Shown here piece by piece: positions 7,488 to 10,323 of a stretch of DNA of 10,323 bases; positions within the stretch are counted from its first letter, which is position 1; each line of letters opens with the position of its first letter. The stretch is from JAXGPP01 sp964436865 (GTDB taxonomy: Bacteria; Planctomycetota; Planctomycetia; Pirellulales; Thermoguttaceae). Both the position numbers and the translations under genes were made by a program. The stretch is taken from contig CAYTFK010000253.1 in NCBI GenBank assembly GCA_964436865.1, forward strand, positions 1 through 10,323, in the 5' to 3' direction. The notes under the pieces were generated by a model that was not told where the DNA came from, searched no databases, and worked only from the letters and a program-made list of their open reading frames with translations.

Positions 7488-8774
7488 TCACTTCAGGCTG
7501 GAGAGCATCTTGAGCGACTCCTTGACAAGGATTTCGGCGGCCTCGGGGGCGAACCGGGTGCTGTCGATTTCATAGCCTCCTTCGGCGTACAAATGTTTCG
7601 GCGGGAGGTAGCCGGCCCGGCCGTTGCAATGGGTGATCAGGAACGTGTGCGCAAACGGAGAGCCGGCCTTGATTTCCATACCCACTTCCGTCAGGAGTTC
7701 GCAGCCCACGCCAACGATGCCGACATCGCCGATCCTGGCCACCGTGACGTTGAGCGGTCGGGTCGGCGGCGAGTTTTCTTCCCCTTCGCGCTGCCGGGCG
7801 GGGAGTTCGAGCGTTGCCAGTTCCGAGGCGATCGGGCCATTCGGCGAAACCGAGTTGATGCTGCGGTAGACGTGCACCACCTCTTCGCCCAGCAGCGTTC
7901 CCAGGAGCACCGTTTCGGGAATCCAGCCGTCGGCGGTGTCGAATGATGGCCGCACCCGGTACCAAGGATCGATGTCGCCCGACGCGCCCGCGAAGACGGG
8001 GGCGGTGATGTCGGGGCCGAGGACCTTCTCGACGAATTGCGCGGCGAGACCTAACACGTCGCTGCTGATCTGGAGGTTTTTGGGGCCGAGCGAAGTGGCG
8101 TGCGTCGCGTAGTCGAACAGGGCGGCTACCGGCTTGCCGTCGGGCCTGGCGAGTTTCATCACCAGCACCTCTTTGTCGGTCGGCCCGTAGGGATTGCGGC
8201 CGAGCCGGATCGACCCGTCGGGCTGCTTCTCGCGGCGGTTGGAGCCGACGGGGCTGTGGCCCCGGCCGACTCCCATTTCGACCGGTCCCATGGCCTCCAG
8301 CGCGCGGCCGACTCCGTCGAGCAGCTTTGCCTGCAGGTTCCCGGTGTACTCGACGTTGTTCGGATGCCCGTCGGCACTCAGCGTGGGAGTCGGCGCGCTG
8401 TGGGTGTGCGTGCCGGTAAGCAGGATCTCACCCGGTTTGAGCTGGTACTGCTGGCAGATGGCATCGCGAATCGGTTCGTACGTGTCGTAGTAGCCGATCA
8501 AGTCGGTCGAGACGAGCACCAGTCGCCGCTCGCCGCTTTGGAAGGCCACGATGCGGGCGTAGAGCGGATCGTGGACGCCGGTAGATTCCTCCTTGCGTCC
8601 GGCGTAGCCCGACATCTTCACGGGTTTCTCGGGAGTGATGTCGAGCTTCACGATGCCTGCCTTGAGGTCATCCGCACCCGGCGACGAATCCGCCGGCGAC
8701 TGGGCCGATGCGGGGACGACGAGAGCGAGGATGACCACAATCACGGCAGCGAACGGGCGAAGACGGCGTGCCAT
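7488..8774 (-). CDS. Exported neutral/alkaline ceramidase-family protein, short form
   Basis: A 428-residue protein resembling the catalytic N-terminal domain of neutral/alkaline (non-lysosomal) ceramidases, metal-dependent hydrolases. A signal peptide is plain: MARRLRP, a hydrophobic core, and PASA-Q as likely cleavage site (about residue 24). Family zinc-site positions seem kept: H123/H125 in GTHTHSAP, H225 in DYATHATS, E359 in GVGCELL and Y389 in GRAGYLPP. Where Pseudomonas ceramidase has its catalytic Ser in a G-x-x-SP motif, this protein has GDIDPW (266-271), with D269 at the Ser position. The C-terminal Ig-like domain of the roughly 650-residue enzyme is missing, so true ceramidase activity is doubtful and the substrate is unknown. 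The chosen ATG has AAGGGG 7 bases upstream; the longer start at nt 8792 lacks a good site and would spoil the signal peptide. It lies 57 bases downstream of the ThuA gene and is probably co-transcribed with it. Confidence 0.85.
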   Translation of the reverse strand: MARRLRPFAAVIVVILALVVPASAQSPADSSPGADDLKAGIVKLDITPEKPVKMSGYAGRKEESTGVHDPLYARIVAFQSGERRLVLVSTDLIGYYDTYEPIRDAICQQYQLKPGEILLTGTHTHSAPTPTLSADGHPNNVEYTGNLQAKLLDGVGRALEAMGPVEMGVGRGHSPVGSNRREKQPDGSIRLGRNPYGPTDKEVLVMKLARPDGKPVAALFDYATHATSLGPKNLQISSDVLGLAAQFVEKVLGPDITAPVFAGASGDIDPWYRVRPSFDTADGWIPETVLLGTLLGEEVVHVYRSINSVSPNGPIASELATLELPARQREGEENSPPTRPLNVTVARIGDVGIVGVGCELLTEVGMEIKAGSPFAHTFLITHCNGRAGYLPPKHLYAEGGYEIDSTRFAPEAAEILVKESLKMLSSLK

Positions 8775-8781
8775 ATACGCA

Positions 8782-8787
8782 CCCCTT
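8782..8787 (-). promoter_or_regulatory. Shine-Dalgarno AAGGGG fixing the ceramidase-family start
   Basis: On the - strand AAGGGG lies 7 bases before the ATG at nt 8774, while no comparable site precedes the longer in-frame ATG at 8792. The shorter start also places MARRLRP directly before the hydrophobic core, as expected for a signal peptide. Confidence 0.65.
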
Positions 8788-8831
8788 TTCATGCCTGGAT
8801 TTCGGAAATACGTTGCATTGATATCGGGCGA

Positions 8832-9707
8832 TCAATCCCTCACGCTGGGTTGATCAGGGCCGGGGAAGTCGGCGGGCACTTGTTGCGTGACGTTGCCGGT
8901 GGCGGCCCATTCGACGCAGCGCTGGAACGTGGCGATGAACGCGACGCTCTTGAGTTCCTTGGCGGTGTGCCCGAGCGCATTCTGGACCACGCGGCCCTTG
9001 CCGTATTCGATGGTGAAGAGCAGCGGTTCGTGTTCGCCCGCACCGCCGCCTTCCGTGGTGGCGAAAGCCGTGGCCAGGACGGTGAGGTTTTCGCCGGGCC
9101 CTCGGAGCCAGCCGTAGAGTTCATCCGGCACGTGCGCGAAGCGTGGCGGCAGGCCCTTGGTGATCGGATGGTTGGGTTCGCGGACGTCGAGCGCGAAGGG
9201 CTGCATCGGGCCGTGTTTGCCGGTGGGGCCCGGGATATCGTCGCGGACGATCTTACCATCGCGCCACCGCAGGTACGGGCCGGCCGCCTGGTCGCGCTTG
9301 CCCCAACCGCCGAGCCCCTGCATCTGGTTGTACTCCTTCCAGTTGGGGAAGGCGGAGAGGGCGAAGTGGTAGATCACCAGGCCGCCGCCACCGCGGACGT
9401 AGTCCACGAGGGCCGTCTTCGTTTCCTCCGGCCATTCGTCGCCGGCGTAGTTGCTGACGACGACGTCGTAGTCGGCGAAGCGGGGCTTGAAGCCGCTCAT
9501 GTCGGCCCCCTTGGGGGGCGATGTCGCCACATCGACCGTGAACAGGTTGGTATCTTCCAGGATTCGCCACAGCACCGGGGTGGTGCCCTTCCAGTCGTGG
9601 CCGTTCTGGCCGGTGACAATCAGGGCCCTGTAAGGGGGCGCGGCTACTGCGACGGCGGCCAGCATGATCCAGGCAGCGAATACCGACAGCAAGCGTTGGC
9701 ACAACAT
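8832..9707 (-). CDS. Exported ThuA-domain protein
   Basis: A 291-residue protein with a ThuA-like domain, which has a flavodoxin/glutamine-amidotransferase-like fold. ThuA was named from trehalose utilisation in rhizobia; the biochemical role of exported members is not established. A signal peptide (about residues 1-22, MLCQRLL then a hydrophobic stretch ending AVAVAA) implies periplasmic or external location. Domain features include YRALIVTGQNGHDW (26-39), DYDVVVSNYAGDEWP (79-93), RGGGGLVIYH (105-114), NHPITKGLP (179-187), DELYGW (195-200) and GKGRVVQNALGH (236-247), consistent with the family from first strand to last. Length fits a single-domain member. The start was chosen because AAGGAG lies 9 bases upstream; the longer ATG at nt 9734 has no ribosome site. 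It is the first gene of a likely two-gene - strand unit with the ceramidase-family gene. Confidence 0.87.
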   Translation of the reverse strand: MLCQRLLSVFAAWIMLAAVAVAAPPYRALIVTGQNGHDWKGTTPVLWRILEDTNLFTVDVATSPPKGADMSGFKPRFADYDVVVSNYAGDEWPEETKTALVDYVRGGGGLVIYHFALSAFPNWKEYNQMQGLGGWGKRDQAAGPYLRWRDGKIVRDDIPGPTGKHGPMQPFALDVREPNHPITKGLPPRFAHVPDELYGWLRGPGENLTVLATAFATTEGGGAGEHEPLLFTIEYGKGRVVQNALGHTAKELKSVAFIATFQRCVEWAATGNVTQQVPADFPGPDQPSVRD

Positions 9708-9716
9708 CGAAGCGAT

Positions 9717-9722
9717 CTCCTT
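9717..9722 (-). promoter_or_regulatory. Shine-Dalgarno AAGGAG fixing the ThuA-protein start
   Basis: A near-perfect AAGGAG on the - strand sits 9 bases before the ATG at nt 9707. It lies inside the extra codons of the longer reading frame starting at 9734, which argues that those codons are not translated. Confidence 0.7.
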
Positions 9723-9982
9723 GGTCGAAAGCATATCGAGGTGGAGAGTCTATCCGGAACCGCCGGCCTCAGCGGCGAGCCCAAACCGCCGTGCAAATGC
9801 CTGCGGCAACGGCACTCGCGCGGGGCGCGGTCCCATTATCACCCGGCCGGTGCCGCCGAGCAACGGCCAGAGGACCGCGGAAGTGGGGTGCCGGCCGTGC
9901 CGGTGTGGCCGAGAGCCACGGCCAGGGGGAGGATGGCGAGAGGGGAGCGGCGCGGGGGCGTGCCGGCCGACCGAGTTGGTAC

Positions 9983-10006
9983 ATTGTTGCATCGACGCGC
10001 AACAAT
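9983..10006. repeat. Perfect 8-bp inverted repeat
   Basis: ATTGTTGC (9983-9990) and GCAACAAT (9999-10006) pair perfectly around an 8-base loop. The adjacent AAACG-CAG-CGTTT (10007-10019) can form a second small stem. No T-run follows on either strand, so this does not look like a classical terminator; it may be an RNA stem or a protein-binding palindrome. Confidence 0.5.
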
Positions 10007-10044
10007 AAACGCAGCGTTTCGTTTCGTGCGTCGCGAGGCGCAGC

Positions 10045-10106
10045 CGCAAGTGCAGGCCAGTAAGGGGTTTCGCACTGAGCGAGTAAACGCAAGTGAGTAG
10101 GCACTG
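10045..10106. repeat. Short interleaved direct repeats
   Basis: CGCAAGTG occurs at 10045-10052 and again at 10088-10095; GCACTG occurs at 10072-10077 and 10101-10106. The second CGCAAGTG lies between the two GCACTG copies. The arrangement resembles the kind of short dispersed intergenic repeat seen in some planctomycete genomes, but with one window this cannot be shown. Confidence 0.35.
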
Positions 10107-10251
10107 TGAGGTACGTGTTGAAGTTGGCGCCATATCCTGCCCTTTTCCCTTCCGGCGATGCGCGCGGCGAGAGCCGGACGCGAGTGGCCGCGTTTGGTGT
10201 GACCGCAGTTGGAATGACGATCGTGCCGCGGCAATCGCCGGGCATGCGGTA

Positions 10252-10281
10252 AGTATACACTTATACACTGGCCACTGTCAA
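10252..10281 (-). promoter_or_regulatory. Near-consensus sigma70-type promoter reading leftwards
   Basis: On the - strand a perfect -35 box TTGACA (10281-10276) is separated by 18 bases from TATACT (10257-10252), which matches the -10 consensus at five of six positions. Transcription would begin near nt 10245 and run toward the ThuA gene about 540 bases away. The spacer contains a tandem octamer (see separate entry). No recognisable gene lies between, so it would give a long leader or a separate RNA. Confidence 0.55.
10254..10269. repeat. Tandem octamer within the promoter
   Basis: TATACACT is repeated exactly twice without spacing (10254-10261 and 10262-10269). It overlaps the - strand -10 box and spacer. 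Next to it is a CACTG-GC-CACTG direct repeat (10266-10277). Such a placement would suit a repressor or activator site, though slippage duplication is equally possible. Confidence 0.45.
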
Positions 10282-10307
10282 GAGATAATCCGGCCGGGAA
10301 ATGAAGA

Positions 10308-10323
10308 ATGAGTGAAATCGAGA
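10308..10323 (+). CDS. Possible start of a gene continuing beyond the window
   Basis: The last bases read ATG followed by Ser-Glu-Ile-Glu and run off the end. A purine-rich GAAATGAAGA lies just upstream and a GATAAT sequence (10284-10289) could be a -10 box, although its -35 region is poor. Five codons are too few to recognise a protein. If real, this gene diverges from the ThuA unit and could share the repeat-containing control region. Confidence 0.3.

Larger units (their letters stand above)
9723..10251. other. Long GC-rich region without a convincing gene
   Basis: About 530 bases upstream of the ThuA gene with no reading frame that resembles a known protein on either strand; translations are rich in Arg, Pro and Ala and change character along the length. 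It contains two copies of GTGCCGGCCG (9888-9897 and 9960-9969), a small GTGGC-CGAGA-GCCAC hairpin (about 9905-9919), a stronger hairpin at 9983-10006 and short direct repeats near 10045-10106. I did not recognise RNase P, tmRNA, SRP or tRNA signatures. It could be a long leader, a small RNA gene, or plain spacer. Confidence 0.5.

Noticed and set aside
8775..8792. Longer start for the ceramidase-family gene at nt 8792
   Set aside because: It adds only MKRGAY, has no good Shine-Dalgarno and overlaps the AAGGGG that serves the shorter start.
9708..9734. Longer start for the ThuA gene at nt 9734
   Set aside because: The extra codons contain the AAGGAG site of the inner start, and no ribosome site precedes 9734.
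9925..9958. G-runs on the + strand as a possible G-quadruplex
   Set aside because: Only three runs of three or more G (9925-9929, 9942-9945, 9954-9958) lie within a usual loop distance; a fourth is missing, and G-runs are common at this base composition.
8100..10100. A 666-codon open frame on the + strand across the right part of the window
   Set aside because: It runs antisense to the ThuA and ceramidase-family genes, which have recognisable motifs, signal peptides and ribosome sites. Long antisense frames are expected at this GC content, and its translation shows no known domain.
9750..10268. Overlapping - strand frames of 131-172 codons upstream of the ThuA gene
   Set aside because: The compositions are low in structure, there is no ribosome site or family resemblance, and two of the frames would start at or upstream of the predicted -10 box. 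Treated as non-coding.
10284..10289. GATAAT as -10 box of a + strand promoter for the gene possibly starting at 10308
   Set aside because: With a 17-base spacer the -35 position reads TTATAC, a poor match, and the site abuts the stronger - strand promoter. Kept only as a remark.

Overview
The window is about 10.3 kb of GC-rich bacterial DNA. Its left three quarters hold a six-gene chemosensory operon on the + strand. The gene order and domain content match the Pseudomonas Wsp surface-sensing system: receptor (wspA, cut at its 5' end by the window), CheW-like wspB, CheR-TPR methyltransferase wspC, CheW-like wspD with a Cys-bearing N-terminus, CheA-type hybrid kinase wspE with a fused receiver, and CheB-type methylesterase wspF. 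Consecutive genes overlap or lie within 21 bases of each other, so they very probably form one transcript with coupled translation. The usual last member, the diguanylate cyclase response regulator wspR, is not in the window: wspF is followed directly by convergent genes.

On the - strand, reading right to left, lie two exported proteins: a ThuA-domain protein and then, 57 bases downstream, a short protein of the neutral/alkaline ceramidase family. Both have clear signal peptides. In both, a strong Shine-Dalgarno sequence points to an internal Met rather than the longest start. They look like a small operon unrelated to the Wsp genes. Exported ThuA and short ceramidase-like proteins are frequent in Planctomycetes, so with the high GC content I infer a planctomycete (perhaps Pirellulales-like). 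That assignment rests on gene content only.

The right end (about 9708-10307) has no convincing gene. It contains an 8-bp perfect hairpin, short direct repeats, and a near-consensus sigma70-type promoter on the - strand (TTGACA, 18 bases, TATACT) whose spacer carries an exact tandem octamer. If active, this promoter would give thuA a leader of about 540 nt or drive a separate small RNA. The last 16 bases may be the first codons of a + strand gene that continues beyond the window.

How the parts would work together, inferred from the known Wsp pathway: WspA senses an envelope or surface cue and, through WspB and WspD, controls WspE autophosphorylation. WspC methylates and WspF demethylates WspA to set sensitivity. 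WspE passes phosphate to WspF, to its own receiver, and to an output regulator that must be encoded elsewhere.
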